Assembly (NCBI RefSeq): GCF_041020765.1
Contig: NZ_JBEUEJ010000014.1
Source of the DNA: Kineococcus terrestris
Lineage (GTDB): Bacteria > Actinomycetota > Actinomycetes > Actinomycetales > Kineococcaceae
DNA: 64,000 bases
Strand: one strand, 5' to 3'
In this document: in pieces, positions 1 through 8,079 of the stretch
Position numbering within the stretch: the stretch's first letter is position 1
Layout: each line of letters starts with the position of its first letter
Notes under the pieces: model-generated
What the model was told of the DNA's origin: nothing
Databases searched by the model: none
The model's input: the letters and a program-made list of their open reading frames with translations, nothing else
Program-made: the position numbers and the translations under genes

Positions 1-30
1 CAGAACGTGCTGGCGCTGCTGCGCGGCTGA
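1..30 (+). CDS. Flagellin, C-terminal end only (partial)
   Basis: The first ten codons read QNVLALLRG and stop. Flagellins typically end in a QNVLALLR-like helix of the D0 domain, which pairs with the N-terminal helix in the filament core. The gene begins outside the window. Its position directly before fliD and fliS fits a filament gene (hag/fliC). Only nine residues are visible, so the call rests on that tail plus context. Confidence 0.8.
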   Translation, partial: QNVLALLRG

Positions 31-90
31 CCCGGCCGCTGACCCGATCAGCTCCTGAGGCCGGCTGAGCACAGCCAGCCGTCCCTCACC

Positions 91-127
91 AGGCGGGGGG
101 CACCGGGAACCCCGGCGCCCCCCGCCT
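91..127 (+). terminator. Intrinsic terminator-like hairpin after flagellin
   Basis: The 11-bp arms AGGCGGGGGGC (91-101) and GCCCCCCGCCT (117-127) flank an inner CCGGG/CCCGG stem. It lies between the flagellin stop and fliD. There is no T-run, as is common in GC-rich actinobacteria. Confidence 0.6.
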
Positions 128-169
128 ACACCCACATCCGCACGACGAACGAGAAAGAGAGGGGCCGTG

Positions 170-1603
170 ATGTCCACGACCATCTCATCGTCAAGTGTCG
201 ACGGACTCGTCAGCGGCCTCGACACCGGCAACATCGTCTCGCAGCTCGTCTCGATCGACTCCATCGCTCAGAACCGGCTGAAGGCCAGCGTCTCCACGGC
301 GCAGAGCAAGGTCTCCGCGCTGCAGTCGATCAACACCAAGGTCGCCGCTCTGCAGGCCGCCGTCGAGGGCCTGCAGAAGGCGGCCACCTGGACCGCGTCC
401 AAGGCGACCTCCTCCAGCGACGCCGTCGCGGTCGCCGCGGCCGGTGCCACGGCCTCCGGCGCGGTGACCGTCCAGGTGAGCAAGCTCGCCACTCCCCAGT
501 CGGTCCTGACGGCGCCCGTCACGAACGACGCGGCCGGCTTGGCCGCCCTCGGCTTCCCGCTGGAAGTGGAGGGGCAGACGTTCACCGTGCCCAGCGTCGG
601 CTCGCTGACCGACGTCGCCGCCGCCATCAACAAGATGACCAACCTCGGCGTCACGGCGGTCGCGGTCCGGGTGGCGGAGAACACCTACCGCCTGCAGATC
701 ACGTCGACCAGGACGGGGAGCACCGAGGGCGCCTTCGACTGGGCGCTCAACGGCACCCCGGACCCTGCGCTCGGCGAGCCGCCGGCCCGCGCGGTCGCGT
801 CCTCGGACGCGCGCTTCCACCTGCTGCCGTCCGGGCCGAGCGGGGTGCTGGCCCCGGACGGGTCCCCGCAGCTGCCCGCCGACGCGGTGCCGCTGACGTC
901 GGCGTCCAACAGCTACGCCAACGTCATGCCGGGGGTCTCCTTCACCGCCGTCAAGACCGGTGTGGCGACCCTGTCGGTGAGCAGCGACCCGAACGGGCTG
1001 GCCGACTCCCTCAAGGCTCTCGTCGACACCGCCAACGCGGCGCTCAGCGAGATCACGAAGCACACCAGGTCTGGATCGGTCGGTGCCACCGGCGCGGTCT
1101 CGGGCGGAGGTGTGCTCCGCGGGGACGCGGGTCTGCGCAACCTGCAGTCCGGTCTCATCGACGCCGTCACCGCCGCGGTGGGGGGCGTCGCGCGCGAGTC
1201 GGTGGCCTCGCTCGGCATCAAGCTCGACAGGTTCGGTGCGCTCTCCTTCGACCGGTCGACGTTCCTCGCGGCCTACGCGGCGGACCCGGGCAAGGTCCAG
1301 GGGCTCGTGTCCGCCAAGTCCCTGCCCGTCGTGGCCGGTGCCACCCGCGCCGACGGACTGGCGGAGCGGATCACCGCCGTGACCAAGGCGGCGACGCAGG
1401 TCACGACCGGTTCCATCGCGCAGGCCATCAAGGGCCAGACCTCGTCGATCGAGTCGCTCAACACCCAGATCGCCGACTGGGACAGGCGCCTCGCGAGCAA
1501 GCGCGAGCGCTACGAGAAGTACTACGCGGCTCTCGAAGTGTCCCTGGGCAAGCTGAAGAGCCAGGGCACCTGGCTGTCCGGGCAGCTGGCCAGCCTCGGC
1601 TGA
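170..1603 (+). CDS. fliD: Flagellar filament cap protein FliD (477 aa)
   Basis: FliD forms the cap at the tip of the growing filament and guides flagellin folding outside the cell. The N-terminus carries the family signature VDGLVSGLDTGNIVSQLV, and the last 100 residues form the helical D0 region that mirrors it. The length is normal for a compact FliD. ATG 170 is preferred because GAGAGGGG lies 5 nt upstream; an in-frame GTG at 167 is the alternative. It sits between flagellin and fliS, the usual order. Confidence 0.96.
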   Translation: MSTTISSSSVDGLVSGLDTGNIVSQLVSIDSIAQNRLKASVSTAQSKVSALQSINTKVAALQAAVEGLQKAATWTASKATSSSDAVAVAAAGATASGAVTVQVSKLATPQSVLTAPVTNDAAGLAALGFPLEVEGQTFTVPSVGSLTDVAAAINKMTNLGVTAVAVRVAENTYRLQITSTRTGSTEGAFDWALNGTPDPALGEPPARAVASSDARFHLLPSGPSGVLAPDGSPQLPADAVPLTSASNSYANVMPGVSFTAVKTGVATLSVSSDPNGLADSLKALVDTANAALSEITKHTRSGSVGATGAVSGGGVLRGDAGLRNLQSGLIDAVTAAVGGVARESVASLGIKLDRFGALSFDRSTFLAAYAADPGKVQGLVSAKSLPVVAGATRADGLAERITAVTKAATQVTTGSIAQAIKGQTSSIESLNTQIADWDRRLASKRERYEKYYAALEVSLGKLKSQGTWLSGQLASLG

Positions 1604-1618
1604 GGCGGTACCCGTGTG

Positions 1619-1653
1619 AGGGCTGGTCCGGTGTGTTCTGCCGGGCCAGCCCT
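1619..1653 (+). terminator. Hairpin between fliD and fliS
   Basis: AGGGCTGGTCCGG (1619-1631) pairs with CCGGGCCAGCCCT (1641-1653) through one G-T wobble. It could terminate or attenuate transcription from fliD into fliS. Confidence 0.55.
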
Positions 1654-1737
1654 TCGCCGTCCCCGATCGTCCCTTCACCGCGCAGGTCGGCTGCCGATGG
1701 AGAACCAGCACTCCCCGACACCACGGAGGACCACCGC

Positions 1738-2157
1738 ATGAGCACGACGACGTTCGGCCGGCACGCCAACCGCTACCTCGGCGACAGCCTCGCCACGGCG
1801 AGCCCGGCCACGCTGCTCGTCATGCTGTACGACCGTCTCGTGCTGGACCTGCAGCGCGCCGAACAGGCGCAGCGGACAGGCGACCGTGAGACGGCCCACC
1901 ACAACCTCGTCCACGCCCAGGACATCCTCCACGAGCTGCAGTCCAGCCTCGACGTCGAGGCCTGGGAGGGCGGGCCGGGCCTGCGCTCCCTGTACACCTG
2001 GCTCGTCAAGGAGCTGGTGGCCGCCAACCTCAGCGGCGACGCCGAGCGCACCGCGACCTGCCGCACCGAGACCGTCGAGCCTCTCGCGGAGGCGTGGCGG
2101 CAGGCGGCCCTGGAGCACCTCGCGGGTGCCCCGGCCGCCGGCCACGGTGTCGCGTGA
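1738..2157 (+). CDS. fliS: Flagellin export chaperone FliS (139 aa)
   Basis: FliS binds the C-terminus of flagellin in the cytoplasm and prevents premature polymerisation before export. The N-terminus YLGDSLATASPATLLVMLYD matches the FliS pattern, in which a Tyr-rich segment precedes LxxMLYDxxL. The length of about 130-140 residues is standard. ATG 1738 follows GGAGG at suitable spacing; an upstream in-frame extension to 1633 has no Shine-Dalgarno and overlaps the hairpin. The stop overlaps the next start by GTGA. Confidence 0.96.
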   Translation: MSTTTFGRHANRYLGDSLATASPATLLVMLYDRLVLDLQRAEQAQRTGDRETAHHNLVHAQDILHELQSSLDVEAWEGGPGLRSLYTWLVKELVAANLSGDAERTATCRTETVEPLAEAWRQAALEHLAGAPAAGHGVA

Positions 2158-2570
2158 CACCCGCCCGCCACCTGGCCGAGCCGCCGCCCGAGCTGGCCGA
2201 CCTCCTCGAGCCCGCTCCGGCCCCGGCGCCCGTGCCCGCTGCACCCGCCGAGGACCCGTGGCGCTCCGCGTGGAGCGCCGCGCTGCGCGCCGTGGAGCTG
2301 GACGTCGCCGACGCCGAGCGGCTCATCGAGCGCCTGCACAGCGACGACGAGGCGCCCGAGGCGCCGCCGGCCCGCGACTGGATCGCGCCCGCCCTGCCGG
2401 GACCCGTGCCGGCGGAGTTCGCCGAGCTGGCCCGCGAGCTGCTGCAGCGCCAGCTGAACGTCAGCGAGCGCCTGGCCGAGGCCATGGTGCAGACCCGCTC
2501 GCAGCGGCGCGCCCTGGCCAAGCTGGACCGCGCCGAGCGCCCGCCGGTGTTCGTCGACCGCGCCCTGTAG
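2154..2570 (+). CDS. Small protein in the fliT position (138 aa), family not recognised
   Basis: It starts at GTG 2154, overlapping the fliS stop by four bases, so it is probably translationally coupled to fliS. The first 35 residues are Pro/Ala-rich. The rest is helical and charged, with a conserved-looking segment FAELARELLQRQLNVSERLA. No transmembrane segment or signal peptide is visible. In many bacteria the gene after fliS is fliT, a short helical chaperone for FliD, so an analogous role is possible. I see no sequence proof of FliT homology. Confidence 0.75.
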   Translation: MTPARHLAEPPPELADLLEPAPAPAPVPAAPAEDPWRSAWSAALRAVELDVADAERLIERLHSDDEAPEAPPARDWIAPALPGPVPAEFAELARELLQRQLNVSERLAEAMVQTRSQRRALAKLDRAERPPVFVDRAL

Positions 2571-2606
2571 GAGCGCGACCAGGGCCGGAGGTCCCGGCCC
2601 GTCCCC

Positions 2607-2635
2607 CTCAAGTCCTCTAGAAGTTGAGCCGAACA
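2607..2635 (+). promoter_or_regulatory. Flagellar sigma (FliA/SigD-like) promoter for the chemoreceptor
   Basis: CTCAAG (2607-2612), a 15-nt spacer and GCCGAACA (2628-2635) match the FliA-class layout. The chemoreceptor ATG lies 7 nt after the -10 element, so transcription would begin at or next to the start codon. Confidence 0.75.
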
Positions 2636-2642
2636 GGTGACC

Positions 2643-4235
2643 ATGCTCTCTCGTCTGCGCGACCTGCGCGTCGCCACCAAGCTGTTCGCCGGATTCGGCG
2701 TCGTCTGCCTCCTGATGGTCGCGGTCGTCGCGCTCGGCATCGCCAAGCTGGGCACCTCCCAGCGCACCCTGGAGACCATGGCCACCAGCGGCCTGGTCTC
2801 CGTCCAGTCCGTCGAGCTCGCTCGTGCCGACTTCGTCCAGCTGCGCCTGGACCTGGCCAACCTCGTCATGGTCACCGGGCCCGAGGAGATCGCCAAGGCC
2901 GAGGCGAAGATCGACGAGACCGACGAGCTCGTCGACGAGGCGTGGGCCGCCTACCTCGCCAGCAGCCCGTCCGCCCCCGCCGCCGAGCGCGACCGCTTCG
3001 CCGGCCTGCTCGCCGACTACCGCCAGGCCCGTGAGGCGCTCATCCCGCTGGCCGAGGCCGGCGACATCCAGGGCTTCATCGAGCTGCGCGCCGAGACCAC
3101 GTCGCCGATCTCCTCGGAGATCAACGAGGTGCTCGACGTCCTCGCCGACGCCGAGTCGCAGGCCGCCACCGACATCGCCGAGCAGGGTTCCTCCGCCTAC
3201 CACACCGCGGTCGTCCTGCTCCTGGTCGCCGGTGCGGCCGCGCTGGCCCTCGCGATCGCCGTCGCCGTCCTCATCGCCCGCTCGGTGGCCGGCCCGCTGG
3301 CCCGCACCCTGCACGTCGTCGAGGGCCTGGCCGGTGGCCGCCTGGACCAGCGCGTGGACTACGTGTGCGCCGACGAGGTCGGCAAGCTGGCCGCCGCGGT
3401 GGACGTCACCATGGACCGCCTGACCACCACGATGCGCCGCATCGCCGGTGCCTCCACCACCCTGGCCGCCTCCAGCGAGGAGCTGTCCGCGGTCGCCACC
3501 CAGCTGTCCAGCGGCGCCGAGGAGGCCTCCACCCAGTCGCAGGTCGTCTCCGCCGCGACCGAGGAGATCAGCGCCAACATCGGCACCGTCGCCGCGGCCG
3601 GCGAGGAGATGACCTCCGCCATCCGCGAGATCGCCACCTCCACCTCCGAGGCCTCCTCCACCGCCGCCTCCGCGGTCAGCGCCGCCACCAGCGCGGGGGA
3701 GACCCTGGAGCGCCTGTCCGCCTCCAGCCGCGAGATCGGCGAGGTCGTCAAGCTCATCACCTCCATCGCCGAGCAGACCAACCTGCTGGCGCTGAACGCG
3801 ACCATCGAGGCCGCGCGCGCCGGGGACGCCGGCAAGGGCTTCGCCGTCGTGGCCGGGGAGGTCAAGGAGCTGGCGCAGCAGACCGCGCGGGCCACCGAGG
3901 AGATCGTCGCCCGCGTCAACGCCACCCAGGCCGACGCCTCCGCCGCGGCCGGCGCGATCAGCGAGATCACCGAGGTCATCGCCCGCATCGACGGGCTGCA
4001 GGCCACCATCGCCGCCGCGGTCGAGGAGCAGTCGGCGACCACGAGCGAGATGGTCCGCAACGTCACCGAGGTCTCCACCGGCAGCCAGGAGATCGCCACG
4101 AACATCTCCGGGATCGCCGCCAGCGCGGACCAGACGACCTCCGGGGCCACCCAGACCGCCCAGACCGCCGGCGAGGTCTCCCGCGCCGCGTCCGAGCTGA
4201 ACGACCTGGTGGGTTCCTTCACCCTGCCCCGCTGA
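2643..4235 (+). CDS. Transmembrane methyl-accepting chemotaxis protein (530 aa)
   Basis: This is a chemoreceptor that relays ligand signals to CheA/CheW. TM1 lies at about residues 13-35, followed by a periplasmic-side helical domain of about 150 residues, TM2 at about 190-215 (LLLVAGAAALALAIAVAVLI), a HAMP domain, and a long cytoplasmic hairpin. The tip region IAEQTNLLALNATIEAARAG and GKGFAVVAGEVKEL is intact. There is no C-terminal CheR-docking pentapeptide. The likely start is ATG 2643; GTG 2637 overlaps the promoter -10 region. It is under a flagellar sigma promoter and is therefore probably co-regulated with filament genes. Confidence 0.95.
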   Translation: MLSRLRDLRVATKLFAGFGVVCLLMVAVVALGIAKLGTSQRTLETMATSGLVSVQSVELARADFVQLRLDLANLVMVTGPEEIAKAEAKIDETDELVDEAWAAYLASSPSAPAAERDRFAGLLADYRQAREALIPLAEAGDIQGFIELRAETTSPISSEINEVLDVLADAESQAATDIAEQGSSAYHTAVVLLLVAGAAALALAIAVAVLIARSVAGPLARTLHVVEGLAGGRLDQRVDYVCADEVGKLAAAVDVTMDRLTTTMRRIAGASTTLAASSEELSAVATQLSSGAEEASTQSQVVSAATEEISANIGTVAAAGEEMTSAIREIATSTSEASSTAASAVSAATSAGETLERLSASSREIGEVVKLITSIAEQTNLLALNATIEAARAGDAGKGFAVVAGEVKELAQQTARATEEIVARVNATQADASAAAGAISEITEVIARIDGLQATIAAAVEEQSATTSEMVRNVTEVSTGSQEIATNISGIAASADQTTSGATQTAQTAGEVSRAASELNDLVGSFTLPR

Positions 4236-4295
4236 CCCCCGCCCCCGATCCTCCGCCCTCCGGCACCACCGCGCACCACCCTCCTGCCGTGGTCC

Positions 4296-4365
4296 TGCAG
4301 GGTTTCCCAGCAAGATCACGGTGATCACCGGTGGTTGACGCCTCATCCCTCCATGATCACCGCGG
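4296..4365 (-). repeat. GATC-rich intergenic repeat, copy A (inverted, truncated)
   Basis: In the reverse direction this copy shows GGTGATCATGGA followed by CGTGATCTTGCTGGGAAACC, the same core as copies at 10178 and 14904. The last arm, CAAGATCAC, is missing here, so the second hairpin is broken. Confidence 0.75.
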
Positions 4366-4448
4366 GGGGCGAGGTGTGCGGGAGGTCGGCGGGGGAGGGG
4401 CCGGCAGGACGACGGACCGCGCAGAGAACCAGCGCAGACACCGAGCAC

Positions 4449-4485
4449 AGCGCCCGGCAGGTGCCACGAGCACCTGCCGGGCGCT
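4449..4485 (+). terminator. Intrinsic terminator-like hairpin
   Basis: AGCGCCCGGCAGGTG (4449-4463) is a perfect inverted repeat with CACCTGCCGGGCGCT (4471-4485), with a 7-nt loop. It separates the chemoreceptor from the next promoter. Confidence 0.65.
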
Positions 4486-4529
4486 CCGTCGTCCCCGGGC
4501 GCTGCCCCGGACGGGGGACGCCGGACACC

Positions 4530-4558
4530 CTCAAGTCGTCCAGAGGTCGAGCCGATGC
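4530..4558 (+). promoter_or_regulatory. Flagellar sigma promoter for the PAS/receptor pair
   Basis: CTCAAG (4530-4535), 15 nt, GCCGATGC (4551-4558). An ATG at 4555 that opens the longest reading frame lies inside the -10 element, so it cannot be the start used from this promoter. Confidence 0.75.
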
Positions 4559-4614
4559 TCCAGGTGAGTGACCGGCCGAACAGCGAGCCGGCGCGGTCGT
4601 CACGAGGAGCGACC

Positions 4615-5181
4615 TTGACCACCAGCACCCACGAGCGCCCCGCGAAGGCGGCGATCCGGCCCACGGGCGAGGAACGCACGTTCTCGGCCGACGAGCTCAT
4701 CGTCTCCAAGACCGATCCGCGCGGCATCATCACCTACGCCAACGACGTGTTCCTGCGCGTGGGCGCCTACCAGCTGCACGAGGTGATCGGCCAGCCGCAC
4801 AACCTCATCCGCCACCCGGACATGCCCAAGGCGGTCTTCAAGCTGCTGTGGGACACCGTCTCCAGCGGCCGCGAGCTGTTCGCCTACGTCAACAACCTCG
4901 CCGCCGACGGCGCGAACTACTGGGTCCTGGCGCACGTCACGCCCTCGTTCGGCGCGGGCGGGCGGATCGTGGGCTACCACTCCAGCCGCCGCAAGCCGGC
5001 CGCCTCCGGCGTCGCCGCCGCGCGCGAGCTGTACGCGGCGCTGCGCGCCGAGGAGCACCGCCACTCCAGCGGCCGCGCCGCCGTGGAGGCGTCCACCGCC
5101 ATGCTCGAGCGCCACCTGGCCGAGCGCGGCGTCACCTACGAGGAGTTCGTCTGGTCGATCGTGCCGGACGGGGAGGTCTGA
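4615..5181 (+). CDS. Aer-type PAS domain protein (188 aa)
   Basis: This resembles the FAD-binding PAS domain of the aerotaxis receptor Aer. The diagnostic string NLIRHPDMPKAVFKLLWDTV is followed by VNNLAADGANYWVLAHVTP and IVGYHSSRRKP, all at Aer-like spacing. No membrane segment or signalling hairpin is present, so it is a stand-alone sensor. TTG 4615 follows AGGAG at good spacing. GTG 4564, about 5 nt after the -10, is a leaderless alternative that adds 17 residues. The next gene, a soluble receptor, begins 3 nt after its stop, so the two probably act as a split Aer. Redox or oxygen sensing is inferred from the family. Confidence 0.9.
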   Translation: MTTSTHERPAKAAIRPTGEERTFSADELIVSKTDPRGIITYANDVFLRVGAYQLHEVIGQPHNLIRHPDMPKAVFKLLWDTVSSGRELFAYVNNLAADGANYWVLAHVTPSFGAGGRIVGYHSSRRKPAASGVAAARELYAALRAEEHRHSSGRAAVEASTAMLERHLAERGVTYEEFVWSIVPDGEV

Positions 5182-5184
5182 GCC

Positions 5185-6138
5185 GTGGCCCTGTTCCACC
5201 GCGGCGCCGCCGGCGCCGACAGCGAGCTGGAGACGTACCGGGCGATGGTCCGCCAGGTCGTCGAGGTGTGCGAGAAGGCCGCCGCCGGCGACCTGGAGGC
5301 CCGCGCGGGCGGTGTGCCCGGCGTCGAGGCGCACCCCGACCTCGTCGCCCTGCAGAACGGCGTCAACCGCGCCCTCGACGTCTCCGACGCGTTCGTGCGC
5401 GAGGCCGGGGAGGTCCTCACCGCCGCCGCCGAGGGCCGCTACCACCGCCGCCTGCTGCCCGGCGGCATGCGCGGCGCCTACCGCCAGAGCGCCGCCTCCA
5501 TCGACGCCGGCCGCGCCAGCATGAAGGTCGCCTCCGGCCGCATCGACGAGGCCCGCACCGCGCGCCTCGACCTCGCCGACGGCTTCGAGACCGGTGTCAT
5601 GGGCGTCTCCGAGCAGCTGGCCACCGCCTCCACCGAGCTGAGCGCCTCCGCGCAGGGCCTGTCCGCTGCCGCGGGCGCCGCCAGCGCCGAGGCCGACCAG
5701 GCCTCGGTGACGATGGAGGCCCTCACCCGCGCCTCCGAGGAGATCCAGCAGGTCGTCTCCGTCATCAACGCCATCGCCGGGCAGACCCGCCTGCTGGCCC
5801 TGAACGCGACCATCGAGGCCGCCCGCGCCGGCGAGGCCGGCAAGGGCTTCGCCGTCGTGGCCGCCGAGGTCAAGGAGCTGGCCGACCAGACCGGCCGCGC
5901 CACCGAGCAGGTCAGCACCCAGGTCGGCAGCATCCGCTCCCAGGCCGCCGGCGCCGTGCAGGCCATCTCCGGCATCAACGCCACCATCGGCGAGATGAAC
6001 GGCCTCGTCGACGGCGTGCGCACCGCCGTCGACGGCGGCGGCGGCTGGGGCGGCGACGGCGACATCACCGGCCTGTCCCAGCTCGCGGAAGAACTGCGCA
6101 CCCAGATCAGCGGGTTCCTGCACGGCATGCGCGCCTGA
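5185..6138 (+). CDS. Soluble methyl-accepting chemotaxis protein (317 aa)
   Basis: A cytoplasmic chemoreceptor without transmembrane helices. Residues 10-125 look like tandem HAMP-type repeats (KAAAGDLEARAGG; AEGRYHRRLLPGGMRGAYRQ). Residues 150-300 are the receptor signalling domain with GKGFAVVAAEVKELADQ. One oddity is the tip segment, which reads AGQTRLLALNATIEAARAG: Arg replaces the Asn found in almost all receptors (QTNLLALN). GTG 5185 sits 3 nt after the PAS gene stop, with GGGGAGG upstream. It is likely the signalling partner of the PAS protein. Confidence 0.93.
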   Translation: MALFHRGAAGADSELETYRAMVRQVVEVCEKAAAGDLEARAGGVPGVEAHPDLVALQNGVNRALDVSDAFVREAGEVLTAAAEGRYHRRLLPGGMRGAYRQSAASIDAGRASMKVASGRIDEARTARLDLADGFETGVMGVSEQLATASTELSASAQGLSAAAGAASAEADQASVTMEALTRASEEIQQVVSVINAIAGQTRLLALNATIEAARAGEAGKGFAVVAAEVKELADQTGRATEQVSTQVGSIRSQAAGAVQAISGINATIGEMNGLVDGVRTAVDGGGGWGGDGDITGLSQLAEELRTQISGFLHGMRA

Positions 6139-6156
6139 ACCCGCAGTTTCGACGAC

Positions 6157-6193
6157 ACGCCCGGACCGCCTGCACCGCAGACGGTCCGGGCGT
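6157..6193. terminator. Bidirectional terminator hairpin
   Basis: ACGCCCGGACCG (6157-6168) and CGGTCCGGGCGT (6182-6193) form a 12-bp perfect stem between two convergent genes, so it can serve both strands. Confidence 0.7.
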
Positions 6194-6195
6194 CC

Positions 6196-8079
6196 TCACA
6201 CCGGCGGCGAAGTCGAGGGCACCTGCGACGGGTCGCCCGACAGCTCACCCACCGGCGCCTGGTAGGCGATGAGCGCCGAGCGCAGCACGAAGTTGCGCCC
6301 CGAGCGCTTGGCCGCGTACAGCGCCCGGTCCGCCGCCGCCACCAGGTCCGCCGCCGAGCGCATCCCCGAGCGCCGCTCGGCCACCCCCAGGCTCGCCGTG
6401 ATCCGCGGGTAGGCGTCCGGGCCGACGGTGTCCTCCACCGCCGCGCGGATGCGCTCCAGCAGCACCGCCGCGCCCTCCTCGCCGGTGTCCGGCAGCAGCA
6501 GCGCGATCTCCTCCCCGCCGAAGCGGTACGCGCCGTCGCTGCTGCGCAGCTGCGAGGTCACCACGTCGGCCACGATCGTCAGCCACTCGTCGCCCACCTG
6601 GTGCCCGGCGGTGTCGTTGACCCGCTTGAAGTGGTCCACGTCCAGCATCGCGAACGACAGCGGCCGCTCCTGCCACGCCGCCTCCGCCCACGCCGCCGCC
6701 AGGTCCTGCTCCAGCTGGTGCCGGTTCGCCAGCCCCGTCAGCGGGTCCGTCACCGCCTGCCGCCGCGTCAGCTCGTGCAGGCGCACCGCCCCCAGGTGCG
6801 CGGCCGCCGCCAGCGTCAGCGCCTCCAGCGCGTCCACGACGTCGCCGGGGTCGGCCCCGCCGTCGGCCACGCCGTCCACACCGTCCACGTCCCCCGCGTC
6901 CGCGCACAACCGCACGTGCAGCACCCCCAGCACGCTGCCCGAGCCGATGAGCGGCAGCACCACCTCCCCGTCGCCGGTGCGCCGGCGCCCGTCCGCGCCC
7001 ACCGCCGCCACGATCGAGGCGTCCCCGTCCGGGCGCGGGTCCTGCTGCTGCGACCACGCCGCGCACGTGAACGCCCCCGGCGCCCCGTCGGCCGCCGTCC
7101 ACAGCGACGCCGACCCGCCGCTGACCCGCGCGCTGCTGGCGACCACCTGCGCGGCCAGCGCCTGCGTCGAGGAGCACGTGGCCATCGCCCGCCCGGCCGC
7201 GAGCACCGCGCGCAGCTGCCCCGCCGTGCGCTCGGCGTCCTCGCGCCGGCGTGCCGAGCCGGCCCGCTCCTCGTGCAGCGCACCGGACAGCGCCGCCAGC
7301 GCCGCGGCCACGTCGTCCAGCTCCCGCACGTCCGTGGCGGGCAGCTCGACCACCCGCTCGCCGCGGTGCACGCGCTGCAGGACCGCGTGCACCGCGCGCA
7401 CCGGGCCGTCCAGGTCGCGCACCAGCCGCCGGCCCTGGTGGGCCAGCACCGCCGCCGCCAGCAGGCCCACCGCCACGTCCAGCGCGGCCAGCGCCAGCAG
7501 CGTGCGGCTGCGGTCGCGGCGGGCCGCGTCCCGGCGCGCCGTCGCCAGCGACAGGGCGCGCTCGTGGGCCTCGCGGTAGGCGCCCAGCGCCCGCGCGCTC
7601 GCGGCCGGGACACCGCCGGTGCCCGTGCGGTCGGGGCGGTCGGGCACCGGCGACCACGCCTGCTCCCACGCCTGCTCGGCCAGCACGACGTCCAGCAGCC
7701 GCGGCCCCAGCGCCGGGTCCAGCGCCAGCCGCCCGCGCAGGCGCTCCCGGGCCGCCGCCAGCGCCGGCGCGTCGTCGCCCTGGCCGGCCGCGGGACCGCC
7801 GTCCAGCAGCGCTCCGCGCAGGTCCGCCTCCCGGGTCAGGACGGCGTCCTCGTGGGCGGCCAGCGCGTCGACGACCTCCACCCACGCCACGACGTCCGCG
7901 CGCTCGGCGCGCACCACACCCGCGCCCAGCGCCGCCAGCGCCAGCAGCTGCAGCACCACCGCCGCGCCCACCGCCACCAGCGCCCGCCGCCGCGAGGCGC
8001 GCACGGAGGCCGGACCCCGCCGCCGGCCCGGCCGCGCCGGGGCGCCGGGCAGGGCGGCGGGGACGGTGTCAGTGCCCAC
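6196..8079 (-). CDS. Membrane diguanylate cyclase, HAMP/GAF-like/GGDEF (627 aa)
   Basis: It is predicted to make c-di-GMP from two GTP. TM1 is near residues 30-55, with an extracytoplasmic helical sensor of about 130 residues, TM2 (LLALAALDVAVGLLAAAVLA), a HAMP-like stretch, a GAF-like region at about 330-470, and a C-terminal GGDEF domain. The active-site motif RFGGEEIALLLP is intact, and RSSD five residues upstream is a product-inhibition I-site. GTG 8079 overlaps the stop of the upstream GGDEF gene by 11 nt, so the two are co-transcribed and probably coupled. A longer open frame upstream of 8079 overlaps that gene and looks spurious. Confidence 0.9.
   Translation of the reverse strand: MGTDTVPAALPGAPARPGRRRGPASVRASRRRALVAVGAAVVLQLLALAALGAGVVRAERADVVAWVEVVDALAAHEDAVLTREADLRGALLDGGPAAGQGDDAPALAAARERLRGRLALDPALGPRLLDVVLAEQAWEQAWSPVPDRPDRTGTGGVPAASARALGAYREAHERALSLATARRDAARRDRSRTLLALAALDVAVGLLAAAVLAHQGRRLVRDLDGPVRAVHAVLQRVHRGERVVELPATDVRELDDVAAALAALSGALHEERAGSARRREDAERTAGQLRAVLAAGRAMATCSSTQALAAQVVASSARVSGGSASLWTAADGAPGAFTCAAWSQQQDPRPDGDASIVAAVGADGRRRTGDGEVVLPLIGSGSVLGVLHVRLCADAGDVDGVDGVADGGADPGDVVDALEALTLAAAAHLGAVRLHELTRRQAVTDPLTGLANRHQLEQDLAAAWAEAAWQERPLSFAMLDVDHFKRVNDTAGHQVGDEWLTIVADVVTSQLRSSDGAYRFGGEEIALLLPDTGEEGAAVLLERIRAAVEDTVGPDAYPRITASLGVAERRSGMRSAADLVAAADRALYAAKRSGRNFVLRSALIAYQAPVGELSGDPSQVPSTSPPV

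Larger units (their letters stand above)
4236..4614 (+). other. Intergenic region with repeat, hairpin and promoter
   Basis: This 379-base gap holds one copy of the GATC-rich intergenic repeat (4296-4365), a strong hairpin (4449-4485) and a flagellar promoter (4530-4558). Apparent reading frames in it are not supported by start signals. Confidence 0.7.

Noticed and set aside
1010..1038. CTCAAG-N15-GCCAA inside fliD
   Set aside because: The -10 reads GCCAA rather than GCCGA, it lies mid-gene, and no gene start follows. I treat it as a chance match.
4555..4614. ATG 4555 as start of the PAS protein
   Set aside because: The ATG lies inside the promoter -10 element GCCGATGC. TTG 4615 with AGGAG, or leaderless GTG 4564, is more consistent.
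1773..4733. 986-codon minus-strand open frame opposite fliS and the chemoreceptor
   Set aside because: Shadow frame with Gly/Asp/Leu-rich composition and no start context; it covers recognised plus-strand genes and a promoter.
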